From DASVSE01 sp036399715 (lineage in GTDB: Bacteria > Bacteroidota > Rhodothermia > Rhodothermales > Rubricoccaceae): DNA of 13,027 nt. The notes beneath the pieces are model-generated. The model saw nothing but the letters and a program-made list of their open reading frames with translations, made no database searches and had not been told where the DNA came from. The position numbers were made by a program, and so were the translations under genes. Location of the stretch: positions 1 to 13,027 of the forward strand of contig DASWMO010000171.1 of NCBI GenBank assembly GCA_036399715.1, given 5' to 3'. Positions 1 through 8,500 of the stretch are shown here, piece after piece (within the stretch, counting starts at the first letter, position 1; each line of letters opens with the position of its first letter).

Positions 1-1406
1 CGGCCCCCAGCCGTCGCGGACTGCGGGGCCGACCCGCGGGCGTTCATCCACGGGGCGGCGGCGGCGAGGCGGCCGACTTCGAGCAGCGTCATCTGCGCCT
101 CGACCGTGCTCTCGGCGCCGGCGTTGGGGTTGATGCGCTCGGGCGAGAGGATGCCGTCGTAGCCGCGGCCCGAGGCGGGGTCGGCCATGACGATGCCGGC
201 AGGGTTGTCGCCGACGAACCAGGCAGCGGCGAGGCCTGCCATCACGGCGTAGTCGGCGTCGCCGGTCGCGTCGTAGAGGCGGGCGAGCCCGACGGCGGCG
301 GGCCGCACGTCATAGGCGATCTGCTCGAAGGGGCGCTCGGCGCTCGTCTCGTACGTGATCTCGTGGAGCCAGCCCTCGACGAGCAGGTGCGCGTAGAGCG
401 TCTCCGCCTCGGCGGCGGCGCTCGCGAGGGCGCTCGGCGGCAGCACGCCGGCCCGCGCCCCGGCTGCGAGAGCCATCGTCTGCGAGTTGCCCCAGCCGTG
501 CCAGCCGCCGGACCACGACGCGTGGCCGCCCCACGGGCTCGCGGCGAGGCTGCCGAAGCGGAGCCGCGCGAGGCCGTCGGCGAAGCGCTGCGCGCGGCGC
601 GTGCCCGCGACTGTCGGCGCGGCGCGTTCGACGTCCACGAGGCCGAGGAGAAGCTCGGACGTCGCGTCGGCGCCGGTCCGGGCGACGAGCCACTGCGGGA
701 ACGGGCGGCCGCCTTCGAGCGCCGTCTCGCCGTCGCGGGCAAGGAGAGCATCGAGGTGCGGCTCGACGCGGCGGACGGCCGCGAGGCTCGCCGCCGCCTC
801 GTCGGGATCCGCCGCAGCGAGGACGCGGGCGCCCGTCCCGAGCGCCCAGACGGCGCGGGCGGTCCACCACGAGACGTCGGTCGCGACGGATGTCCGGAAG
901 TCGGTATTGGGCCGCAGCGTGCGGTCCCAGACGAAGTTGTAGAACAGGCCCGTCGGCGCCTGCTGGTGGCGGACGAACCGGAGCAGCTTCACGGCCGTCC
1001 GCAGCGAGCGCTCGCTGCCGGTTGTCTCGAAGTGGCGGAGGTACACGACGGCCGCGCGGGCCGCGTCGTCGACGCACGCCAGCCCCTCGTCGGCGTCACC
1101 GACGAAATGCCAGTCGGGCGCCTCCGAGTAGATGTGGACGAACCGGAGCGTGTCGCCCGCGAGGACCACGTCCTCGCCGAGAAAGTCGAGATGGGCGAGG
1201 TTGAAGCCGACCGCGGCGGGATCTGCAACCGTTCCCGCCGAGGCGGCGCTGGCCGGGGTGGCCGTCGTGCGGCTAGGCGGCGGAGACGCGTCGGGTCGGG
1301 ACGCGGCGCAGCCAGCCAAGAGCGCCGCAGTGACGAGCGCGACGAGCGCAGATCGGCGGCGGGCGGGGCGGCTCGTGGCCGACATCGGGCGTGAGACAGC
1401 GTGCAT
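1..1406 (-). CDS. Putative six-hairpin (alpha/alpha-barrel) carbohydrate-active lipoprotein, C-terminus cut by window edge
   Basis: This frame is open from an ATG at 1406 to the window edge, giving 468 residues with no stop, so the 3' end is missing. The start directly abuts the stop codon of the upstream permease (TAAATG). A second ATG at residue 8 would give a more usual signal length. The N-terminus has an Arg-rich stretch, a hydrophobic segment and a lipobox LLAGC with Cys33, so it is probably a membrane-anchored lipoprotein. The rest is Ala/Leu-rich helical sequence with aromatic and acidic patches: DWHFVGDADEG at 98-108 followed by CVDDAAR, SWWTARAVWALG at 179-190, PWGG and GGWHGWGNSQ within 291-309, and VGDNPAG at 398-404 followed by GYDGI and NPNAGAESTVEA at 426-437. 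From memory, the last block resembles the C-terminal helices of alpha/alpha-toroid proteins encoded near glycosidases and glycosyltransferases. No specific glycosidase family or catalytic residue can be assigned. A periplasmic role in trimming imported oligosaccharide is inferred from the operon context. Confidence 0.8.
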   Translation of the reverse strand, partial: MHAVSRPMSATSRPARRRSALVALVTAALLAGCAASRPDASPPPSRTTATPASAASAGTVADPAAVGFNLAHLDFLGEDVVLAGDTLRFVHIYSEAPDWHFVGDADEGLACVDDAARAAVVYLRHFETTGSERSLRTAVKLLRFVRHQQAPTGLFYNFVWDRTLRPNTDFRTSVATDVSWWTARAVWALGTGARVLAAADPDEAAASLAAVRRVEPHLDALLARDGETALEGGRPFPQWLVARTGADATSELLLGLVDVERAAPTVAGTRRAQRFADGLARLRFGSLAASPWGGHASWSGGWHGWGNSQTMALAAGARAGVLPPSALASAAAEAETLYAHLLVEGWLHEITYETSAERPFEQIAYDVRPAAVGLARLYDATGDADYAVMAGLAAAWFVGDNPAGIVMADPASGRGYDGILSPERINPNAGAESTVEAQMTLLEVGRLAAAAPWMNARGSAPQSATAGG

Positions 1407-2234
1407 TTATCCCTTGAGTCCGCTAGTGGCCAGGCTTTCGACAAACTTCCGCTGGAAGACGAGGTAGGCCAGAATGATCGGGACGGCGAGCAGGAGCGCC
1501 GCCGCGAGTTGCGGCCCGAGGCGCCCCTCGGCCCCGCCGCCGACAGCGAACAGGGCGACGGTCTGCGGCATCGTCATCATGTCCGTCTGGCGGACGACCA
1601 TGAGCGGCCACAGGACCTCGTTCCAGCTCCCGATAAAGACGAGGATGCCGGCCGTGACGAGAGCGGGCACGCTCGCCGGCCACACGATCCCGAACAGGAT
1701 CCGCAGCTCGCCGGCGCCGTCGATGCGGGCGGCGTCGACGAGGCTCTGGGGCAGCGTCACAAAGTGCTGCCGGAGGATCAGCACGGCCGTCGCGTTCATC
1801 ATGAACGGCACGACGAGCCCGGCGTAGCTGTCCGCCCACCCGAAGCCCACGACGAGGGTGTAGAGCGGGATGAGGAGGACGAGGAACGGGACCATCATCG
1901 TGAACAGGATGACCGAGAACGCCGTGTCGCGGCCGTGCCATTCGAGGCGCGACAGGCCGTACGCGGCGAGCGACCCGAACACGAGCGCGAGGGCCGTCAC
2001 GCAACCCGTCACGAGGACCGAGTTGAGGAACGCGCGCCCGAGCGGGACCGACCCGAAGACGAGGCGGTAGCTCTCGACCGTCCACGTGCTCGGGAACGGG
2101 TTGAGGGCCGCGATCTCGGCCTCGGGCTTGAACGTCGCGAGCGCCATCCACACGAACGGGTACGCGAACACGACCGCCCCGACCGAGAGGACGGCGTATG
2201 CAACCGCTTTCCGGAGGCCGGGGCTAGGAGACAT
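1407..2234 (-). CDS. Carbohydrate ABC transporter permease, MalG type
   Basis: This 275-residue inner-membrane protein is the second of two permease subunits of a binding-protein-dependent sugar importer (CUT1 class). Hydrophobic segments lie at about 11-33, 71-95, 105-130, 136-155, 190-212 and 243-262, consistent with six helices. The EAA loop that contacts the ATPase is visible as VDAARIDGAG at 166-175, followed by IVWP at 183-186. The C-terminus FVESLATSGLKG matches the typical MalG ending, so the gene looks complete. Its ATG at 2234 lies inside the upstream permease gene (11-nt overlap), and its TAA stop at 1409-1407 directly precedes the next ATG, indicating translational coupling on both sides. 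Family assignment is secure; the substrate is unknown. Confidence 0.95.
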   Translation of the reverse strand: MSPSPGLRKAVAYAVLSVGAVVFAYPFVWMALATFKPEAEIAALNPFPSTWTVESYRLVFGSVPLGRAFLNSVLVTGCVTALALVFGSLAAYGLSRLEWHGRDTAFSVILFTMMVPFLVLLIPLYTLVVGFGWADSYAGLVVPFMMNATAVLILRQHFVTLPQSLVDAARIDGAGELRILFGIVWPASVPALVTAGILVFIGSWNEVLWPLMVVRQTDMMTMPQTVALFAVGGGAEGRLGPQLAAALLLAVPIILAYLVFQRKFVESLATSGLKG

Positions 2235-3177
2235 CGGTTTCGACCACGCGGCGCTGGACCAGGACGACGGCGAAGATGAGGAGCGCGAACGCTAGCCCGA
2301 GCGTCGCCGCGTAGCCCATGTGGTTGAAGTAGAACGCCTGGTTGTAGATGTAGAGCAGGCCCGAGAGCGTGCTCCCGAGCGGCCCGCCGCCGGTCAGCAC
2401 GTACGGCTCGACGAAGAGCGAGAACCCGCCGATCGTGGACAGCACCACGACGGTCACGAGCATCGGGTTGAGCATCGGCAGCGTGATGTGGCGCCACCGC
2501 TGCCACCGCGTCGCGCCCTCGACGTCGGCCGCCTCGTACAGCTCCGGCGGGACGTTCTGCAAGCCCGCCAGAAAGAGCAGCACGTACAGCCCGACGTTCT
2601 TCCACGTTGCGACGAGCGCGATGGACGGCATCGCCCAGGCGGGAGAGACGAGCCACGGCACGGCCTTCCCGCCGAGGGCCGCGATGACGCCGTTGACGTA
2701 CCCGCCATCGAACGCGAAGAGCTGCTGGAACAGGATCGTCACCACGACGCCCGACACGACGACGGGCAGAAAGTAGACCGTCCGGAAAAAGCCACGCCCG
2801 CGGAGCTTGCCGTTGAGCAGCTCGGCGAACAGGAGCGCGACGCCGATCTGGAGCGGGATGTGGAGCGCGAGAAAGACCCCCGTGTTGAGCATCGCGCGCG
2901 CGAAGAGGTCGTCGTGCACGAGGCGGACGAGGTTGCCCGTCCCGATCCACTCCATCGGCGTCACCACGTCCCACCGATGGAAGATGAGGACGATGGCGAA
3001 GGCGAGCGGGTACCCGAAAAAGAGCGCGAGGTGCGCGAGGTACGGCGCGGCGAAGGCGACCCCGCGCCAGTTCGAGCGCGCGCGCCGCGGCACGGGCGGA
3101 GCCACGGCACGCGCGGGCACGGCCGGCCGGTCGGTCGCGGGCTGCGCGACGGGAACGAGGGTTTCAATCGTTTCCAT
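2224..3177 (-). CDS. Carbohydrate ABC transporter permease, MalF type
   Basis: This 317-residue protein is the first permease subunit of the sugar importer. A Pro/Ala/Arg-rich cytoplasmic N-terminus of about 37 residues precedes six hydrophobic segments near 39-66, 97-121, 133-153, 184-207, 237-258 and 291-307. The EAA motif is clear: YEAADVEGATRWQRW starts at 214, with the ITLP element at 231-234. VEPYVLTGGGP at 256-266 is the conserved MalF-family periplasmic/helix motif. I chose the ATG at 3177 because it overlaps the binding-protein stop by one base (TGATG), a classical coupled junction. A GTG at 3189 would add only four residues. The shortness relative to E. coli MalF, with no large periplasmic insertion, is normal for CUT1 permeases. 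It should pair with the MalG-type subunit downstream and an ATPase encoded elsewhere. Confidence 0.95.
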   Translation of the reverse strand: METIETLVPVAQPATDRPAVPARAVAPPVPRRARSNWRGVAFAAPYLAHLALFFGYPLAFAIVLIFHRWDVVTPMEWIGTGNLVRLVHDDLFARAMLNTGVFLALHIPLQIGVALLFAELLNGKLRGRGFFRTVYFLPVVVSGVVVTILFQQLFAFDGGYVNGVIAALGGKAVPWLVSPAWAMPSIALVATWKNVGLYVLLFLAGLQNVPPELYEAADVEGATRWQRWRHITLPMLNPMLVTVVVLSTIGGFSLFVEPYVLTGGGPLGSTLSGLLYIYNQAFYFNHMGYAATLGLAFALLIFAVVLVQRRVVETDVS

Positions 3178-4505
3178 CAGCGGGCCCACGCCTGAAGAAC
3201 GCCGATGCGGTCCGTGATGCTTGCGACGGCCTCGCGCGGCGTCTCGACGCCGTAGACCGCGCGCTCATACCCCAGCGCGACTGCGTCGAGCGTCTCGGGC
3301 AGGTTCGGCACGGCGTCGACGCCGCGCGTGGCGACGGCCTGCTCGGCGAAGCGGCGCATGGTCGGGTTGGCCGTAAAGAACGGTGCCAGAAGAGGGTCGG
3401 TGAGGAGGCCCGTGCGAATCGGGATCTGGCGCGTCGTCTCGATGAGGAGGCGGTCGGCCTCCGGCGAGACGAGGAACTGCGCGAAGGCCCATGCCTCGCG
3501 CGGGTGCCGCGTCGTGGCGAAGAGGGCGATGTTCTTGTAGTCGCCGTAGGTCGGAGGCGGCGAGGCGCTCCGCGGCATCGCGTCCGGGACCGGGATCGGC
3601 GCGAAGTCCACGGGTACCTCGGGCGCGTTCTCACTCAGCCAGCCGACGGTCCACGGGCCCGTGAACTCGGTCGCGATGCGCTGCTGCGCGAAGGCGTTGC
3701 CCTGGAGCGTCGAGCGGGGGTACTGGCCGCGGACGTAGAGCGTCTGGAAAAAGCCCAGCACACTGGTCATGGCCGTCGTGTCGATGGCGAGTGCGCCCGA
3801 CTCGTCGAAGAGGGTCTTGCCGCCCGAGGCGGCGATGTAGAGCGGGAACACGTCGAAGGTCCGCTGCCACCAGATCGGGCGGATGTCGCGGGCGCCCATC
3901 CAGCGGTCGGTCCGGCCGTCGCCGTCGGTGTCGGCCGTGACGCGGGCGGCGGCGACGAGGTACTCGGAGTACGTCCGCGGAATGTGCGCGACGCCGGCCG
4001 CGCGGAGCATCGCCGGGTTGACCATCATCAGGATCGGGTTGGTCTTCCACGGGAGCTGGTAGAAGTGGCCGTCCGGCGACCGGAAGCGCTCGGCCAGTTC
4101 GGGCGGCACCCTCGACGTCATGAGGCTGTCGAAGCCCGGCATATCGTCCAGCGGGACGACGCCGTGGGCGCGGACGAGGTCGTGGAGCACGCCCGGCCAG
4201 ATGTTGGAGCAGATGTCGGGCGTCGTGCCGGCGACGATGGAGGCGAGGATGACCTCCTCGGACGACTGGCCAGCGGGGATCGGCTGGACGGTCACCTGGA
4301 TGTCCGGGTGGGTCCGGTTCCAGCGGGCTGTGAGCGTGTCGGCGACGGTCCGTTCCTGCGGGTTCTGGCTCGTCCAGTAGACGAGGCGGACAGGCCCCGG
4401 GCCTGCCTCGGCCGTGCGCTCACCTCCGCCGCACGCCGCGAGGGCGCCCGAGGCGATTAGGGCGAGCAGCCGGGTGAACCCGGACCTGAGCGAGACGAGG
4501 CGCAC
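3177..4505 (-). CDS. Extracellular sugar-binding lipoprotein of ABC importer (SBP family 1-like)
   Basis: This 442-residue solute-binding protein delivers sugar to the MalF/MalG-type permeases. The N-terminus is basic, then hydrophobic, then a lipobox LAAC with Cys25, giving a lipid-anchored periplasmic protein. The mature start, with VYWTSQNPQE at 42-51, HPDIQV at 66-71 and AGTTPDI at 92-98, is typical of MalE-like cluster proteins. DTDGDGRTD at 192-200 is an EF-hand-like acidic loop also seen in many sugar-binding proteins. TGPW at 282-285 and the AWAFAQFL segment at 338-345 are family signatures. Translation most likely begins at GTG (4505), one base after the stop of the outer-membrane protein gene; upstream in-frame codons would remove the signal peptide from the N-terminus. 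A CUT1 oligosaccharide or glycoside substrate is likely but cannot be named. Confidence 0.92.
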   Translation of the reverse strand: MRLVSLRSGFTRLLALIASGALAACGGGERTAEAGPGPVRLVYWTSQNPQERTVADTLTARWNRTHPDIQVTVQPIPAGQSSEEVILASIVAGTTPDICSNIWPGVLHDLVRAHGVVPLDDMPGFDSLMTSRVPPELAERFRSPDGHFYQLPWKTNPILMMVNPAMLRAAGVAHIPRTYSEYLVAAARVTADTDGDGRTDRWMGARDIRPIWWQRTFDVFPLYIAASGGKTLFDESGALAIDTTAMTSVLGFFQTLYVRGQYPRSTLQGNAFAQQRIATEFTGPWTVGWLSENAPEVPVDFAPIPVPDAMPRSASPPPTYGDYKNIALFATTRHPREAWAFAQFLVSPEADRLLIETTRQIPIRTGLLTDPLLAPFFTANPTMRRFAEQAVATRGVDAVPNLPETLDAVALGYERAVYGVETPREAVASITDRIGVLQAWAR

Positions 4506-4506
4506 G

Positions 4507-5526
4507 TCAGAAGGTGATGCTGAGGCCGATGGTCTGGACGCGCCCGAGGCGGCCGGCGTCGCGGTAGGCGACGTCCAGCTTGGCCATCCCGTCGGGGTAC
4601 GGCAGCGGCTGGTGCACGCCGACGCCCAGCGACAGGCCACCCTCGGCCTCTTCGAGGAAGAGGCCCTGGAAGCCGCCGCGCAGGAAGAACCTGTCGCGGA
4701 AGCCGTACTCGGCGCCCACGTTGAGGCTCTCGTAGTTCGTCGACGGGTGGAGCGCGTCGACCGCGATGGTGAGCTGGTTGAGCGCCGAGCGGACCGGCCG
4801 CGCGACGACGCCGAGCTTGAAATCGAGCGGCAGGCTCCACGCGTCGAGGGCGTAGTCGGCCGGGATCTGGCCGTTGTTGCCGTCCTGCGACGGCGCCGGG
4901 TCGACGCTCGTCCGGAGGTCGCGGCCGTCGAGGCGCATGTCCGTCCCGAAGTTGGAGAGCTGCGCGCCGATGGTGAGCCCGCCGAAAAAGTCGGTCCGGA
5001 ACTGCGTCCCGATGTCGACGGCGACGGCCGAGGCGGACGAGTGCCAGATGCGCTCCTGGATGAGCTTCACGGTCCCGCCGAGCGCGAACCGGTCCGTGAT
5101 GGCGCGGCCGTACGTGACCCCGAGCGCGAGGCTGGACGCGTCGAAGGTTTCGCCCGTGCCGTCCTGGTCGAGTTCGGTCCGGACCTCCTGCGCCGGCACG
5201 CCGAGGCGCGTCACCGAGGCGCCGGCGACGCCACCCCACAGCGGCACGGCGACGCCGATGTAGTCGTGGCTGAGGTCGCCGAAGCGGTCGGAGTGCGCCG
5301 AGACGGCCTCGCCGGTGGTCATCTGGGCGAGCCCGGCGGGGTTCCAGTAGAGGGCCGTCGCGTCCGAGACGCCCGCTGTGACGGCGCCGCCGAGGGCCTC
5401 CGCACGCGGTCCGACGCCCATCTGGAGAAAGGCGCCGGCGGTCGTGCCGGAGCGGGAGACCGACTGGGCAGCCGCGCCGGGAGCGGCGAGCCCCACGCCG
5501 AGCGCCACGAGGAGGAGTGCTTTCAT
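4507..5526 (-). CDS. PorV/PorQ-family outer-membrane beta-barrel protein
   Basis: This 339-residue protein has a signal peptide (MKALLLVALG and on, likely cleaved after Ala20) and the hallmark N-terminal block of the PorV/PorQ (UPF0164) family: GVGPRAEALGGAVTA at 37-51, then DATALYWNPAGLA at 55-67. Alternating hydrophobic/polar strands follow, and the protein ends in Phe (IGLSITF), as expected for an outer-membrane barrel. PorV itself is a T9SS component that receives substrates at the outer membrane; other members are less well characterised. The ATG at 5526 follows the stop of the large T9SS-like gene by only 4 nt, and the next gene starts one base after its own stop, so it is tightly coupled. 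It may handle the adjacent secreted proteins specifically. Whether it is a true PorV, PorQ or a third paralogue cannot be decided here. Confidence 0.9.
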   Translation of the reverse strand: MKALLLVALGVGLAAPGAAAQSVSRSGTTAGAFLQMGVGPRAEALGGAVTAGVSDATALYWNPAGLAQMTTGEAVSAHSDRFGDLSHDYIGVAVPLWGGVAGASVTRLGVPAQEVRTELDQDGTGETFDASSLALGVTYGRAITDRFALGGTVKLIQERIWHSSASAVAVDIGTQFRTDFFGGLTIGAQLSNFGTDMRLDGRDLRTSVDPAPSQDGNNGQIPADYALDAWSLPLDFKLGVVARPVRSALNQLTIAVDALHPSTNYESLNVGAEYGFRDRFFLRGGFQGLFLEEAEGGLSLGVGVHQPLPYPDGMAKLDVAYRDAGRLGRVQTIGLSITF

Positions 5527-5530
5527 GGGG

Positions 5531-8500
5531 CTACTTGATGAGGGCGAAGCGCCCCACGGACGTGCCGACGCCGGGGGCGTCGACGTGGAAGAGGTAGACC
5601 CCGTAGGCGACGTCCATGCCGTCGCGGGAGACCAGATTCCACGGCTCCTGCCCGTCGTCGACGGTCGAGTCGTGGGTGAGCGTCTGCACGAGGTCGCCGG
5701 TGACGGTGTAGATCCGGATCGTGCACTGCGGCGGGAGGCCCATGAAGACGATCTCGCGCTCGCCGCGCCCGACGAGGTACGGGTTGGCGGCCTCGAAGAG
5801 GCTCGTCGCGACGTACGGGTTGGGGACGACGTAGACCTCGCCGAGCCCCGCGCGCGCCGTCTCGGCGTCGAAGCCGGGCGCGGTGAACGCGAACTCGACG
5901 TAGTCGCCCGTCGCGAAGGGCTTGGTCGGCCCGAACGAGAGGACGGCGCCGGGGGCGGGCGCACGCAGTGGCACGCCGGCGTCGGGCGGGAGGAGGCGGA
6001 TGGCCCAGCCGGCGCGCCAGTTGGCCCCCGGCGTCGGGGTCGTCCCTGGCGTGACGCCGTCGACGAGAATGATCAGGTCGCCGGGGTCCCACCGCTGGTT
6101 GCGCAGGTCCGGGTTGTCCTCGATGAGGAGGACTTCTTGGCGGCGCCCAAGCGTCGTGTTGTAGACCTCGAACGGGAGCGCAACCGGGATCTGCCCGAAG
6201 GCGAGCGAGAGGCTCGTCTGTGGCGTCGTGCCGGCCGGGGCCCAGCGGATCTCGAAGTCGTACGGGAAGGGCACGTAGCGGCTCGGCGCGACGATAGGCG
6301 AGGCCGTCCCCGGCAGGACGACCGGGACGTAGGTGCCGCCGTCGCCGGCCGTAAACGTGACGGACGTGTCGGGGACGACGATCTCCGCCGGGGCGTCGAT
6401 CGTGATCGCGAAGCCGTCCGTGAGCGGCAGTTCGTTGAGGCCGGGCCGGATGGTCCCGGTCTCGATCGTCGTGTTGGTCGCCGTGTCGATAAGCTCGTAG
6501 GTCGGCGTGAGGTTGGTGTCGAACGGGTCCGGGTTGACGAACTGGAGCCGGTAGCGGCCCTCGGCGCGGAGGGCCGTCGGGGCGACGATCGCGAGTTCGA
6601 TGGCGGCCGTGCCGTGGACGTCGGCGACGTAGTTGGCCACCTCGGGCGCGACATAGCCCGCGGCCGGCGCGCGGGGCGTCACCTCGGCCGTGTTGATGTC
6701 CACGGCGACGTTGCCCGAGAGGTCGTTGTTGATGACGGCCGTGGTGATTGAGGGCGAGAGGCCGTCGACCTGCCCGTCGGGCGTCGTGGGGAAGCTTCCG
6801 TCGGGGTTGCGGGTAATCAGGCCGCGGTCGTAGGCGACGAGCGCGTAGTAGTACGTCTGCCCGTTGACGACGTCGCGGTCGACGTACGAGTGGCGCAGGC
6901 CCGAGTCGGTCCCGAGGTTGAACTGGACGCCGTTGACGGGGACCGGGTGGAGGCCGCGGTTGCCGTTGGCGAGGTCGAACTGGGCGAGCGGGCGCTGGTA
7001 GACCGGGTTGCCGTAGGCGTCGGTGACGAGGAGGTTCTCGCGGAAGTTGGGCTCCGTGCTCCGGTAGATCATGTAGCCCTCGAAGTCGAACTCGCGCAGG
7101 AACGGGTCGTAGCTCTGCTCGGCGCGCGCGTCCCACGAGAGCGTGACCTCGCCGTTGCCGGGCGTGGCGCGGAGCGTCGGCTTGTCCGGCGGGCGCGCGA
7201 ACTGGTAGTTGGCGTTGTAGATCTGCTGGACGGTCTGCTTCTTGCGCGCGAGCGACGAGTTGTCGATCTGGCGGGGGTCCGAGAAGTCCTTGTCGGCGAA
7301 GATGAGCGCCATCGAGAAGCGCTCCGTCTGGCCGGCGCGCAGCGGGAAGGGCCCCGAGGCGAAGAACATGCCGAGGTTGCGGCCGCCTTCGAGGACGACG
7401 TCGATCGGTGGGAGCGCCTCGCGGAAAATGTTGTAGTCCTGCGCGTCGTCTTCGAGCTCGAAGTCGTGGACGTTGAAGATCCGGAAGCCCGTCAGTCCGA
7501 TCTGGTCGGACTCGTCCTTATCGAGCGCGTCGAAGCCCGGCTCGCCGGCGGTCGGGCGTCCGTCGCCCTCGCCGATGTCGCGGCCGGGGTAGTTCGCGGC
7601 CTGCGGCCCGAGCCCGTCCTCGCCGACGTCGTCGTTGAGCGGCTCGCCGGTCGTGAACTGGCCGTCGCCATCGAGGTCCGTGAACTGCTGCCAGTTGAGG
7701 TTCTCGTCGCCGGTCCACCAGCGCCCGGCGCGGATGGCGGCGGTGTTGTCGAGGCTGCCGTAGAAGGTCTCGAACCGCGCGACGTCGTAGCGGGCGGCGA
7801 CGGCGGCGCGGATGGCGGCCTCGCCCTCGATGAGCGTGCCGGGGCCCGAGTTGCGGGTCTCGTTCGTGATGCCGTCCTCGTCGTTGTCGACTGCGTCGGT
7901 GCTGTTGCCCGGGGACTCCAGGAAGGCGTAGCCGGCCGTGCCGACGGGCGTGAACGCGCCGGGCGAGCCGATGCCGTCGGCGTCGTAGGCGAAGGCGAGG
8001 TCCAGACGGGTGTTGTAGGCGCCCTCGTCATCGCCCGAGTCGTCCGTGCCGCCGATGCCCCAGTCGAGGTACTGCGCGAACACCACGTCGTCGTAGTCCT
8101 GGCCGCACTCGTTGGTGATCTCGTAGACCCAGAAGATGACGTCCTGGGCGAGCGGGTGATTCCACTGGAGGCCACGCACGGCGACTTCGAGGCCGAGGCC
8201 GCCGCGCGCGGGCTGGCCGGGGCACGGGAAGAAGCGGTTGGGCGGCAGCGTCCACTCGGGATCGTTGGCGTCGTCCATGACGAAGTACGTCTCGACGTCG
8301 GCATTGGTGACCCCGCGGCCGAAGAGGCCGTTCCACTGGCCGGCCCAGTCGAGCGGCCGGTCGGGCCAGACGCTCGGCCACGTGCGGTCGTCGTCGGAGC
8401 GGGCGGGGCTGGCCTGGCGCGGGTTGGAGTAGCCCGGCACGGGCGCCCAGCCCCACGGGACCTGCGTCGTCGGGTCGCGGTCGATGTCCTCGCGGTAGTT

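Noticed and set aside
363..1394. 343-codon open frame on the plus strand
   Set aside because: It is opposite the lipoprotein frame, which carries a lipobox and structured aromatic motifs, whereas this product is low-complexity and charged.
5527..5964. N-terminal extension of the PorV-family frame up to an ATG at 5964
   Set aside because: It runs through the coding sequence of the upstream gene in another frame and is Ser/Arg/Pro-rich; the ATG at 5526 begins a clear signal peptide.
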